64,000 nt of DNA from Rhodococcus sp. OK302 (GTDB taxonomy: Bacteria > Actinomycetota > Actinomycetes > Mycobacteriales > Mycobacteriaceae): positions 1,586,501 through 1,650,500 of the forward strand of contig NZ_NPJZ01000001.1 in NCBI RefSeq assembly GCF_002245895.1, in the 5' to 3' direction. This document shows, piece after piece, positions 43,635-54,687 of this stretch. The translations under genes and the position numbers were made by a program. The notes beneath the pieces were generated by a model. That model ran no database searches, was not told the DNA's origin, and was given only the letters and a program-made list of their open reading frames with translations. Each line of letters opens with the position of its first letter. Within the stretch, counting starts at the first letter, position 1.

Positions 43635-45210
43635 AAATCTTCGGCCAGTAAGCATTCGTCTCGGCGGGAGTTCCGCGAAAACCCAGATACCCGTCGGGGC
43701 GAATGATGAAGGCGGAGTGATGTTCTACTCCGTAGGCGGCGCAGAACTCGGAGTTGTCGTCACGAATGACCGGGAGGGTGGAGTCGACGACCGCCGATGC
43801 AATCACGTACACATCCACACGGCCGTGAGTGCTTCGACGTGCTGCGGCAGCGCATTCCTCCAATTGGTCTATGCTCGTTGATGATCCGTCGGTACACAGA
43901 AGTAGCGTGTGGTTCGCACCGGCGAATAACTCGAACAACCTGAACGAGAATTGAACGCCGTCGCGCTGGAGGCCCCGCGCATCGGGGGCGCGCTCGCCAG
44001 GCTGAACATCCTGGCTTGTAGCCACCCGTCCGGTGTTCAGCGGGCTGGCTGGATAGTCGATCAGTAATTGCGCCTGACGACGCATCGCGGTATCGAGGGA
44101 GGGCTCGCCGGCACCGATACCTTCACTCGCATTGCGTACCGTCATTCCGACGACTTCCTCACCGACGGGACGCCTTTCGGCGTCGTAGGTGTCGAGAAGC
44201 TCCGGTGCGGCGATACCCTCGACGGCCAGCGCAAGTTTCCAGGCAAGATTGTGGGCATCCTGAATTCCGGTGTTCATGCCCTGTGCGCCGGTCGGTGGAT
44301 GAATATGGGCGGCATCGCCGGCAATGAAAACCCTTCCACGGTTGTAGGCGTCGACGATGCGGTGGCTGATACGGAAGACAGATGACCAGCGCAAGGACGA
44401 CGCCGTTGTGGGTTCGGGAGACAGTCGGTCCAGAACTGCCTGAATGTGATGAAGCTGCGGAGCCTTGCCCGACGAAAATCCGTGGGCAACAGCGTCAGCG
44501 CTCGCTGGATCTGGCATCAGTTCATCGGGGACGAGCATCGACATCCGATATCTCTTGTGGCCGGGCAACGGTATACAGACCAACAGATCGTCGACCGCTC
44601 CCGCATTGTCGACATGGCTCGCCCGGATCGCATATCCACGGGGGACCGACCAATCCACTTCGACGTCACCGAGCATGTAACTTTCGGCAAATGCAGCGCC
44701 CTCGAAAGTCAACCCCAAACCTTTGCGGACAACGCTGTGCGCGCCGTCGCAACCCACCAGATAGCGAGCCTGCACCTCGGTTCCGTCGCTGAGGACGCAC
44801 GTGACGCCGGCATCGGTCTGCTCGAAACCGGTAAGGGCCAGACTGCGCTCGATTGCCGTGCCGAGTTCACTCAGTCTGGCGGTCAGGATCTTTTCGGTCT
44901 CGTATTGAGGCAGGCCCATGAAGGTGTACGGAACATCCTCGGGCAGCATGAGATCTATCCGTCCCACCTCCGTGCCGTTGGTGTACATGATCTGTCCGCG
45001 AAGGATGGCCGACGCGTCGAGGATCTGCCCGAGGACGCCCATATTCTCGAAGACTTCGAGAGTCCGGGGTTGAATGCCAACAGCTTTGGCATACGGGAGT
45101 GGTTTCTCGAGGGGATCGACGATCCGAATGTTGACTCCGCGCCGGCGCAATTCGATGGCGGTGGTCAATCCGATGGGGCCGGCGCCCGCGATGAGTACAT
45201 CGATATCCAT
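43621..45210 (-). CDS. FAD-dependent aromatic monooxygenase (PheA/TfdB/MhpA-like)
   Basis: 529-residue class A flavoprotein hydroxylase. GxGxxG is AGAGPIGLTTAIELRRRG (residues 8-25), the DG motif lies in YLVGCDGAHSVVRKGLGL, and the GD motif in RVFIAGDAAHIHPPTGAQGMNTGIQDAHNLAWKLA. A thioredoxin-like C-terminal domain, common in phenol hydroxylases, covers about residues 410-529. NAD(P)H-dependent hydroxylation of a phenolic ring is the family reaction; the substrate here is unknown. It is preceded on the same strand by a truncated TetR gene and an MFS gene, with a dyad at 45238-45250 in its own leader. Confidence 0.87.
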   Translation of the reverse strand: MDIDVLIAGAGPIGLTTAIELRRRGVNIRIVDPLEKPLPYAKAVGIQPRTLEVFENMGVLGQILDASAILRGQIMYTNGTEVGRIDLMLPEDVPYTFMGLPQYETEKILTARLSELGTAIERSLALTGFEQTDAGVTCVLSDGTEVQARYLVGCDGAHSVVRKGLGLTFEGAAFAESYMLGDVEVDWSVPRGYAIRASHVDNAGAVDDLLVCIPLPGHKRYRMSMLVPDELMPDPASADAVAHGFSSGKAPQLHHIQAVLDRLSPEPTTASSLRWSSVFRISHRIVDAYNRGRVFIAGDAAHIHPPTGAQGMNTGIQDAHNLAWKLALAVEGIAAPELLDTYDAERRPVGEEVVGMTVRNASEGIGAGEPSLDTAMRRQAQLLIDYPASPLNTGRVATSQDVQPGERAPDARGLQRDGVQFSFRLFELFAGANHTLLLCTDGSSTSIDQLEECAAAARRSTHGRVDVYVIASAVVDSTLPVIRDDNSEFCAAYGVEHHSAFIIRPDGYLGFRGTPAETNAYWPKIFNRR

Positions 45211-45237
45211 AAGGACCTACTGAGGTAGGGGACTTTC

Positions 45238-45250
45238 ACTGAATCTCAGT
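45238..45250. promoter_or_regulatory. dyad operator candidate ACTGA-ATC-TCAGT
   Basis: Perfect 5-bp inverted repeat with a 3-bp spacer in the 85-bp gap between the truncated TetR gene and the monooxygenase start. A second small dyad CCTAC-TGAG-GTAGG (45216-45229) lies closer to the start codon. Confidence 0.45.
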
Positions 45251-45295
45251 ATGCGCGACCAACGGAGTGAATTTCCGGTTTTAAAGGTTGTACTT

Positions 45296-45565
45296 TCACA
45301 GCCCGAAGCCCGACTCCAATTCCGACAACGCCTCAACGATCAGGGGATCGAAGTCGTCGGCGAGCACCACGTCGGCTTTGGCAGGGAAGTAGCGGAAGAA
45401 GGTGCTCTCCGAGATTTCGCAGGCGTCGATGATCTGTTGCACGGTTGTCGCGTCGTAGCCGCGCTCTTGGAACAACCGAAGTGCATGCTCCTGGATGGAG
45501 GCTCGGGTGTGGGCCTTCTTGCGCTCGCGGAGACCGACGGGCCGCAGTTCATCGTGATTCGGCAT
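45296..45565 (-). CDS. TetR-type DNA-binding domain only (truncated regulator)
   Basis: 89-residue protein consisting of a TetR helix-turn-helix domain: GLRERKKAHTRASIQEHALR, then TVQQIIDACEISESTFFRYFPAKADVVLADDFD, and a stop after SGFGL. Family members are usually about 200 residues; the ligand-binding domain is missing, and translation of the 85 bases downstream shows no continuation. The start ATG lies 17 bases inside the MFS 3' end, so it is co-translated with the transporter gene. It may be a decayed regulator or a small ligand-independent DNA-binding protein. A longer frame upstream is antisense shadow. Confidence 0.75.
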   Translation of the reverse strand: MPNHDELRPVGLRERKKAHTRASIQEHALRLFQERGYDATTVQQIIDACEISESTFFRYFPAKADVVLADDFDPLIVEALSELESGFGL

Positions 45566-47117
45566 GAGAGTTGCCCTGCGGCAGGAAAAGTAGAGCCAGA
45601 CCGAACCCGACCACCGCGATACCGGTAGCCGCGAGGAGCGAGGTATCCATACCGTGGACAAACGCGGTCCGCACGGACTCGAGCAGTGACGCCGAACCGC
45701 TTCGTTCCGCAACGGATACACCGCCGAAGACGCTCTCGCGCACCATCGTCGCCGCGTCGGGTGGTAGCGCGCTGACATCGATGCGAGACAAGTAGCCGGA
45801 CGTGAGAACTGCACCCAGGATTGCGGTGCCGAAGGGGCCTCCCACTTTGTTGACGGCTTGCAGGACTGCGGAACCGACGCCGCTGCGTTCCTCGGAGAGT
45901 TCAGTGAGGGCGGCAGATGCCGAGGTCGACATGGCCAGTCCCATTCCGAGTCCGACGAGCGCCATCCATCCGGCAACAAACGCGCCACTCGAGTCGGCGC
46001 TTGTAAAGGAACCGAAAGCGAAACCTACTGCAAGAAAGGCAAACCCGAGTGCGACGGTAACTTTGGCGCCGAGTCTGGAGGCGAGGCGATCTGCAGGAAC
46101 GGCGCCCACCACGAGACCGGCGATCAACGGTAGTAGCCGGATCCCGGATCCCATCGCGTCGGTCCCGAGTACGCCCTGGAAGTACTGCGGCATGGTGAAC
46201 AGTCCGCCGATCATCGCAAGCACTGCAACGGCAGCCAGGATCACGCCCCACATGAATGATGCCGACTGGAACAACGTCAGGTCCAGTAGCGGTTGTCCGT
46301 CGGGGCGACGACTCAGCCGTCGTTCCCACTGGAAGAATCCCACCAGCACCAGGATTCCGGCGGCCATGGAGAGCAATGCGGCGATGTCGGTCCAGCCGTC
46401 CTGTCCGGCTTTGATCAGGCCGTAGGTCACCGCCACCAGCCCTGTCGACGACGAGGCCATGCCGATCGGATCGAGGCCCGGTCGTTGCGCTGCACGGGAT
46501 TCCGGCACCAAAGCCGTGACGGCAACTATCCCGATCAGTACTACCGGCACATTGAGTAGGAAGACCCAGCCCCACCAGTAATGGGAAAGAAGCCAACCTC
46601 CCAGAATGGGCCCGAGTGGGAGTGCGACGAAGTTGGCGGCGGCCCAGACCCCGACGGCTTTCGGGCGTTCCTCTTTGCTGAAGAGAACGGTGAGCGCGGA
46701 AATCGCCATCACGATTACCCCGGCTCCGGCCAGTCCCAGAATTACTCGCGCGGCGAGGAAACCGGTTGGTGACGTCGAGTACGCGGAAGCGATCGAACCG
46801 ACTGCAAAGAGTGACAAAGCGATGAGCATGAGCTTCTTGCGACCGTAGCGGTCGCCGAGAAGTCCAGCGGGGAGCATGGCCGCTGCGAGTACGAGAAAGT
46901 AGGCCGACGAGAACCACTGCAGGTCGGACTCGGAGGCGTGGAGGGTGTCGGCGAGTGTCGGGAGGGCGACGCTCAGGATCGTTCCGTCGAGGCCGACGGC
47001 AAGCACTGCGAGGCTCACGGCACCGAGGGCCCACCAGCGCCGGGGGCCGAGATCTGTTGTGACTGTGATTTTTGAGGTGTTAGCTGAGACTGCGTCATTC
47101 ATGATCGGGTCAGTCAT
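45549..47117 (-). CDS. MFS transporter, DHA2 (14-helix) type
   Basis: 522-residue drug-type or aromatic-compound exporter with about 14 hydrophobic segments. Motif A GLLGDRYGRKKLM, the DGTILSVALPTLADTL helix-1 signature of DHA2 proteins, and GPILGGWLL in helix 5. ATG 47117 (MTDPIMND) is preferred over 47132 because GAAGGAGAC lies seven bases upstream. First gene of a minus-strand unit MFS, truncated TetR, monooxygenase, suggesting export linked to the hydroxylase substrate or product. Confidence 0.88.
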   Translation of the reverse strand: MTDPIMNDAVSANTSKITVTTDLGPRRWWALGAVSLAVLAVGLDGTILSVALPTLADTLHASESDLQWFSSAYFLVLAAAMLPAGLLGDRYGRKKLMLIALSLFAVGSIASAYSTSPTGFLAARVILGLAGAGVIVMAISALTVLFSKEERPKAVGVWAAANFVALPLGPILGGWLLSHYWWGWVFLLNVPVVLIGIVAVTALVPESRAAQRPGLDPIGMASSSTGLVAVTYGLIKAGQDGWTDIAALLSMAAGILVLVGFFQWERRLSRRPDGQPLLDLTLFQSASFMWGVILAAVAVLAMIGGLFTMPQYFQGVLGTDAMGSGIRLLPLIAGLVVGAVPADRLASRLGAKVTVALGFAFLAVGFAFGSFTSADSSGAFVAGWMALVGLGMGLAMSTSASAALTELSEERSGVGSAVLQAVNKVGGPFGTAILGAVLTSGYLSRIDVSALPPDAATMVRESVFGGVSVAERSGSASLLESVRTAFVHGMDTSLLAATGIAVVGFGLALLFLPQGNSHAESR

Positions 47118-47178
47118 GACTGTCTCCTTCAATCGAAGGTAACTGCCACAAAAATTCTAACTCCGACGACTGGCAACG

Positions 47179-47212
47179 AGTGAGGGCCGACCCGATCGGG
47201 TCGGCCCTCACT
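47179..47212. terminator. perfect palindromic terminator
   Basis: 34-base perfect inverted repeat (two 17-base arms, no loop beyond the central bases) downstream of the kshA-linked small gene and upstream of the MFS gene; it insulates the two minus-strand units. Confidence 0.85.
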
Positions 47213-47226
47213 CTGCGTAATTGTGG

Positions 47227-47586
47227 TCAGCTGGTTTCCGGATCACGCACCGAAATTGTGCCGTCCACAACGGCATCGGCGATGCTGTCGTGGAGCTGCG
47301 GGCAACCATCTTTCAGAGCGGAAGTCTGCCCCGACGCGATGGCGTCCTTGAAGGTGTGGCACCGAAGCGCCGGATCGGAGGTCCACTGAATGCTGGTGTG
47401 CTTGTACGTGTTCTTTCGAACCAGTACACAAGCGCCACAAGCTTTGCAGTCGACTTCCTGCAAGCCCGAATCCAGGTATTCGTGTTTGTCTTCGACGGTC
47501 TGAGCGGCGATTGCCTCGAGCCGTGCCGGCTGCCCGGCAAAGTCCGGAGCCTTGGCCCAGCGGTGGTCACGAATCGAGGCGCTCAC
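47227..47586 (-). CDS. small cysteine-rich protein coupled to kshA
   Basis: 119-residue protein with no function I recognise. It has a compact CKACGAC motif (Cys47, Cys50, Cys53) and further cysteines at 76 and 95, which together could hold zinc or an iron-sulfur cluster. The spacing CxxCxxC is not the ferredoxin CxxCxxCxxxC, so a redox role is only a possibility. It starts two bases after the kshA stop and ends at a terminator, so it belongs to the same KstR-controlled transcript. A small uncharacterised gene (Rv3527) also neighbours kshA in M. tuberculosis, from memory; orthology was not tested. Confidence 0.8.
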   Translation of the reverse strand: MSASIRDHRWAKAPDFAGQPARLEAIAAQTVEDKHEYLDSGLQEVDCKACGACVLVRKNTYKHTSIQWTSDPALRCHTFKDAIASGQTSALKDGCPQLHDSIADAVVDGTISVRDPETS

Positions 47587-47588
47587 GA

Positions 47589-48749
47589 TTAAACCTCTGC
47601 TTCGTTCTTTGCCGCGGCTTCGGCGGCTTCCTTCTCGGCCTTCTGGCGTGCGAGGTTTTCTTCGACCTCGAGCTGCCAGGCTTCGTTGGCCTTGGTGGTG
47701 TCGACCTCGAACTCGAAGCGCTGCGTCATCTTCTCGGTGACGTCAGCCTTATCGACGTAGAACTGCTCGTACCAGCGTCGAAGCTGGTAGACCGGGCCGT
47801 CTTCCTCACAGAGCAACGGGTTTTCGATCTTGGTCTTGTTCTTCCAGATCACGACGTCCTGGAGGAAACCTTCACTGATGCCCTCGGTGAACTTGGCAGC
47901 CAGCCTGTCGGAGACCTCGTCTGTGAGGCCCGTGGGCTTCTTGACTGTCACACCCCACTGCAGCACGAAGGAGTCCGGGCTGATCGGGTAGTGGCAATTG
48001 ATGAGAACGCTCTCGACCTCGAACCCGCTGTAGCTGTTCCACAGGGGGTTGACCATGTACGACGGTCCGTAATACGCGGCCTCGGACCGAAGCAGGGAGT
48101 CTCCGCCGTACTGCGACGCCATTCCGATGTCGGGGCGTCCCGTGGTGTTGAGGTACTGGGTTGCGACTTCACCTTCGAAAACGTTCTTGAAGTAGGTCGG
48201 GAAGGCGTAGTGGATGTAGTAGAAATGCGCCATGTCCACGACGTTGTCGATGATCTCGCGGCAGTTGGAGCCTTCGATGACCATGGAGTTCCAGGTCCAG
48301 TCGGTCCACTCGTCGCTGTAGGCGCCTTCGATACGCGGGATGACGATGTCCTCGGGCGGGGGATTGCCCTCGGGGTCATTCCAGACGAAGAGCTGAGCGT
48401 TCTGCTCGAGGGTGTGCCAAGCGCGCGTGCGAGCGAGCGGGGGGACACGACGTGCGTAGGGAATCGCGGTGCACTTTCCGTTGCCGCCCCAGCGCCAGTC
48501 GTGGAACGGGCAAGCGATGGAATCGCCCTTGACCTCGCCTTGTGTGAGGTCACCGCCCATGTGGCGGCAGTAACCGTCAAGGACCTTGATGTCGCCCTTG
48601 GTGTCTGCGAACACTACGAGCTTGGTACCGAAAGCCTCGATCGCGTGCGGTTTGCCGTCTTTGAAGGTCTTCAGAAGACCCAGGCAATGCCACCCGCGGG
48701 CGAAACGGGTCTGTACCGTTCCCACGTCGATCTCGCGAATTTGCGCCAT
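47589..48749 (-). CDS. kshA: 3-ketosteroid 9-alpha-hydroxylase, oxygenase component
   Basis: 386-residue Rieske oxygenase that hydroxylates C9 of 3-ketosteroids; after delta1-dehydrogenation this opens ring B. The Rieske cluster ligands are CRHMGGDL and CPFHDW; the mononuclear iron site lies in NVVDMAHFYYIHYAFP (His, His, with a later Asp). Length equals that of characterised KshA proteins. ATG 48749 (MAQIREIDVG) is preferred; a longer frame from 48770 begins with a poor start. A KstR palindrome is 30 bases upstream. The reductase KshB is not in the window. The C-terminus is a charged Ala/Glu/Lys tail. Confidence 0.96.
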   Translation of the reverse strand: MAQIREIDVGTVQTRFARGWHCLGLLKTFKDGKPHAIEAFGTKLVVFADTKGDIKVLDGYCRHMGGDLTQGEVKGDSIACPFHDWRWGGNGKCTAIPYARRVPPLARTRAWHTLEQNAQLFVWNDPEGNPPPEDIVIPRIEGAYSDEWTDWTWNSMVIEGSNCREIIDNVVDMAHFYYIHYAFPTYFKNVFEGEVATQYLNTTGRPDIGMASQYGGDSLLRSEAAYYGPSYMVNPLWNSYSGFEVESVLINCHYPISPDSFVLQWGVTVKKPTGLTDEVSDRLAAKFTEGISEGFLQDVVIWKNKTKIENPLLCEEDGPVYQLRRWYEQFYVDKADVTEKMTQRFEFEVDTTKANEAWQLEVEENLARQKAEKEAAEAAAKNEAEV

Positions 48750-48778
48750 TGTGACGTCACATCCCTTCATGCTGTTAA

Positions 48779-48792
48779 TAGAACACGTTATA
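48779..48792. promoter_or_regulatory. KstR operator of kshA
   Basis: TAGAACACGTTATA, full match to TnnAACnnGTTnnA, 29 bases upstream of the kshA ATG in the kshA/hsaA divergent region. The same 14-mer occurs at kstD. Confidence 0.93.
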
Positions 48793-48881
48793 GAACGAAC
48801 TTCAGTTTCGCTAGATATCGGAGGTACTTGTTACAGCATTGCGGCTACAAACGAGACCTCAGTCGGCGTCTCGACAGAAAA

Positions 48882-48895
48882 GAGAACGTGTTCTA
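48882..48895. promoter_or_regulatory. KstR operator of hsaADCB
   Basis: GAGAACGTGTTCTA contains the perfect 12-bp palindrome AGAACGTGTTCT and differs from the consensus only in the first base (G for T). It lies 49 bases upstream of hsaA. Confidence 0.85.
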
Positions 48896-48944
48896 GTCTC
48901 AAGTGTAAGTGAACCATCCGATCGGGAAAGACAGGAGCGTCGAA

Positions 48945-52467
<3,523 letters not shown>

Positions 52468-52468
<1 letters not shown>

Positions 52469-52495
52469 GGGCCTCCGGCCCCTGTGCGCCTTTTT
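52468..52495 (+). terminator. terminator of hsaADCB
   Basis: Stem GGGGCC-TCC-GGCCCC (52468-52482) followed by TGTGCGCC and a run of five T. Confidence 0.8.
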
Positions 52496-52516
52496 GGTAG
52501 TTGGGACAGTGCGGAT

Positions 52517-52675
52517 TCATGCGGTCGTCGCAACGATCAATCTATTGAGACGCTCGGCTGGAGTATCCCAGTCGAGCGTCTCACGGATACGTTCGTTGAG
52601 TTCATCCGCCACGAACCGAAGTCGCTCCTCCGAGTGCACGGACAGATCCGTGCCCTTCGGAAAGTACTGACGCAG
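52517..52675 (-). pseudogene. IS30-family transposase remnant (C-terminal 52 residues)
   Basis: Translating the minus strand of 52517-52675 gives LRQYFPKGTDLSVHSEERLR, continuing through ADELN to ETLDWDTPAERL and a natural stop, which is the C-terminal end of IS30-type transposases. Upstream of LRQYF the similarity breaks off (the expected NGL is replaced by unrelated residues), and no DDE catalytic core is found in the flanking sequence. It is therefore an isolated fragment of a lost insertion sequence between hsaB and the PhoD gene. Confidence 0.82.
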
Positions 52676-52702
52676 AATTACAGAGGTACCGGCCTGATGG
52701 AG

Positions 52703-52739
52703 GTGGAGTCCGGCGGGGTCGTACCCCGCCGGACTCCAC
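52703..52739. other. 16-bp perfect hairpin in the noncoding region
   Basis: Arms 52703-52718 and 52724-52739 with loop TCGTA, very GC-rich, no T-run on either side. Within the noncoding stretch 52469-53007, which otherwise holds the IS30 remnant and no gene. Could be a transposon-derived structure or a folded RNA. Confidence 0.6.
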
Positions 52740-53007
52740 GATCCATCGTTGCGCGGTCGCTGTTGCGACTGCGGCCTCGCAGGCCGCCGCTACCGTGGTT
52801 TCTCCTGCGCTACGGCATTGCCAGAACCGTGCCCGTGCCTGCTGATGCGGGTGGTCTTCCGATCTTCATCATGTCGACATCCTCTACTGCCTGGGATGTT
52901 GCGACGACCGGTTGAACTCGCCCTACCAAAAAGGCGCACAGGCGAAGCCTGGGTGAACATCGCGAAACTCTCTTGTACGGCCGTCCAATTGTGGGTTCAC
53001 TCCTAGC

Positions 53008-54687
53008 GTGCATCCGAATGCCTTTGAACGAATAACCAGACGTGGACTCCTGCAGAGTTCGGCCGTACTTGCCGGTGCGGCAACCCTCGGTGTTGTCGGA
53101 GCGAACCGCGCCGGCGCTGAGGTGGCCGCGAGTTTTGCGCACGGTGTCGCCTCCGGAGATCCGTTGCCGGACTCCGTGATCATCTGGACGCGCGTCACAC
53201 CGGTTGCTGCGGCCACACCGGGTTCCGGGGTCGGACCGGCGGTGACGCTGAACTGGCAGGTTGCAACCGACGAAGGCTTTGCAAACATCGCAGCGTCGGG
53301 AAGTGTTGTGGCTTCGGTTAATTCCGATCACACTGCCAAAATTGATGTGACCGGACTCGATTCGTCTACCGCCTACTGGTACCGATTCACAGCAGGCTCG
53401 GCAGTCTCGCCGGTAGGCCGCACCCGTACTGCTCCGTCGAATTCCGCGGACCTCGAGCGCCTACGCTTCGGAGTGGTGTCCTGCTCCAACTGGGAGGCAG
53501 GCTATTTCAGTGCCTACCGCCACCTCGGATTCCGCGATGACCTCGACGCGATCATCCATCTCGGCGACTACATCTACGAGTACGGCCAAGGGGAGTACGG
53601 CGCCAAGGATGGTTCGGTGCGGTTGCATGAGCCCGCGCACGAGATCATCTCACTGGCCGACTATCGAATCAGGCACGCGCAGTACAAGACTGATCCTGAC
53701 CTCGCCGCACTGCACCGGAAGTTGCCGTTCATCACCACCTGGGATGATCACGAATCGGCCGACAATGCGTACAACGGTGGAGCCGAAAACCACACTCTCG
53801 GAGCCGAAGGCGATTGGGCTGATCGAAAGGCCAACTCAGCCAAAGCCTATTTCGAGTGGATGCCGGTCCGGCCGTCGGGCAGCGGCTCGGCAACACAACT
53901 CTATCGCCGGTTCCGTTTCGGTAACCTTGCCGAAATTTCGATGCTCGATCTGCGTACCTACCGCGACGAGCAGCCCACGATGCGGCAGGTAGACGATCCG
54001 GCGCGCAGCATAACCGGACGCGCACAAATGGATTGGCTCACCAACGGGATTGTCAGCTCGCCCACCCAATGGAAGATCGTCGGAAATCCGGTAATGATCA
54101 CTCCGTGTGTGTTCCCGCCTCTGGAGCCGGCGACCACTGCGGCGATCACCGAGTTGGTCGGAATCCCGCAGGGCGGATACCCGTACAACACCGATCAGTG
54201 GGACGGCTACACCGCTGACCGGGCAAGGCTCTTCGATGCCATCACCTCGAACAACATCGACAACACGGTCTTCATCACGGGCGACATCCACACGTCCTGG
54301 GCGTGCGATCTGCCGACCAATGCCGCGAACTATCCCGGCGGCCCGACCGTCGGCGCGGAGTTCGTGGTCCCTTCGGTGACGTCACCCAATATCGACGACT
54401 CGCTGAAAGTGCCGCCGCGCACGGTATCCGTTGCCGCAGAAGAAGCATTCAAGGTGGTCAATCGGCACGTTCGATACGTCGAGTTGGACTCACACGGCTA
54501 CGGGGTATTCGAGATCTCGCGCGGCAGTACCCAGATGGACTGGTACTACGTCGACAGTCTCACCGATCCTCAGAGCGACGCGCACTATGCGACCAGCTAC
54601 GGGCTACCCGCCGGAGTCGGTGCCAGAGTTTCACATTCGTCGATTCCACTTGATCCCGCCTCGTACCGACCAGGAGCATCTCAGTGA
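53008..54687 (+). CDS. Tat-exported PhoD-like alkaline phosphatase/phosphodiesterase
   Basis: 559-residue metallophosphoesterase of the PhoD family, acting outside the cell on phosphate esters. Twin-arginine signal TRRGLLQSSAVLAG at residues 10-23. The N-terminal beta domain starts FAHGVASGDPLPDSVIIWTRV; metal-binding residues appear in VVSCSNW, IHLGDYIYEYG, TTWDDHESADN and FITGDIHTSW. GTG start. Calcium/iron dependence is known for the family, not shown here. It overlaps the following gene by four bases, so the two exported phosphoesterases are made together. No phosphate-regulon box was identified. Confidence 0.9.
   Translation: MHPNAFERITRRGLLQSSAVLAGAATLGVVGANRAGAEVAASFAHGVASGDPLPDSVIIWTRVTPVAAATPGSGVGPAVTLNWQVATDEGFANIAASGSVVASVNSDHTAKIDVTGLDSSTAYWYRFTAGSAVSPVGRTRTAPSNSADLERLRFGVVSCSNWEAGYFSAYRHLGFRDDLDAIIHLGDYIYEYGQGEYGAKDGSVRLHEPAHEIISLADYRIRHAQYKTDPDLAALHRKLPFITTWDDHESADNAYNGGAENHTLGAEGDWADRKANSAKAYFEWMPVRPSGSGSATQLYRRFRFGNLAEISMLDLRTYRDEQPTMRQVDDPARSITGRAQMDWLTNGIVSSPTQWKIVGNPVMITPCVFPPLEPATTAAITELVGIPQGGYPYNTDQWDGYTADRARLFDAITSNNIDNTVFITGDIHTSWACDLPTNAANYPGGPTVGAEFVVPSVTSPNIDDSLKVPPRTVSVAAEEAFKVVNRHVRYVELDSHGYGVFEISRGSTQMDWYYVDSLTDPQSDAHYATSYGLPAGVGARVSHSSIPLDPASYRPGASQ

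Larger units (their letters stand above)
52481..52942. repeat. perfect 20-bp inverted repeats flanking an IS30-remnant region
   Basis: Bases 52481-52500 and 52923-52942 are exact reverse complements (CCTGTGCGCCTTTTTGGTAG on the left). Each arm is also the tail of a terminator-like hairpin: the left one belongs to hsaB, and on the minus strand the right one follows CAGGC-TTC-GCCTG. The region may be a decayed insertion or two convergent terminators of the same origin. Confidence 0.7.

Noticed and set aside
47511..48896. 461-codon plus-strand frame opposite kshA
   Set aside because: Antisense of a strongly biased gene; it would also run across the KstR operator.
52545..52590. Hairpin GAGACGCTCG...CGAGCGTCTC suggestive of an operator or terminator
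   Set aside because: It lies within the transposase remnant and is explained by the coding of ETLDWDTPAERL.
52484..52915. 143-codon plus-strand frame after hsaB
   Set aside because: It is the antisense of the IS30 remnant and starts inside the hsaB terminator.
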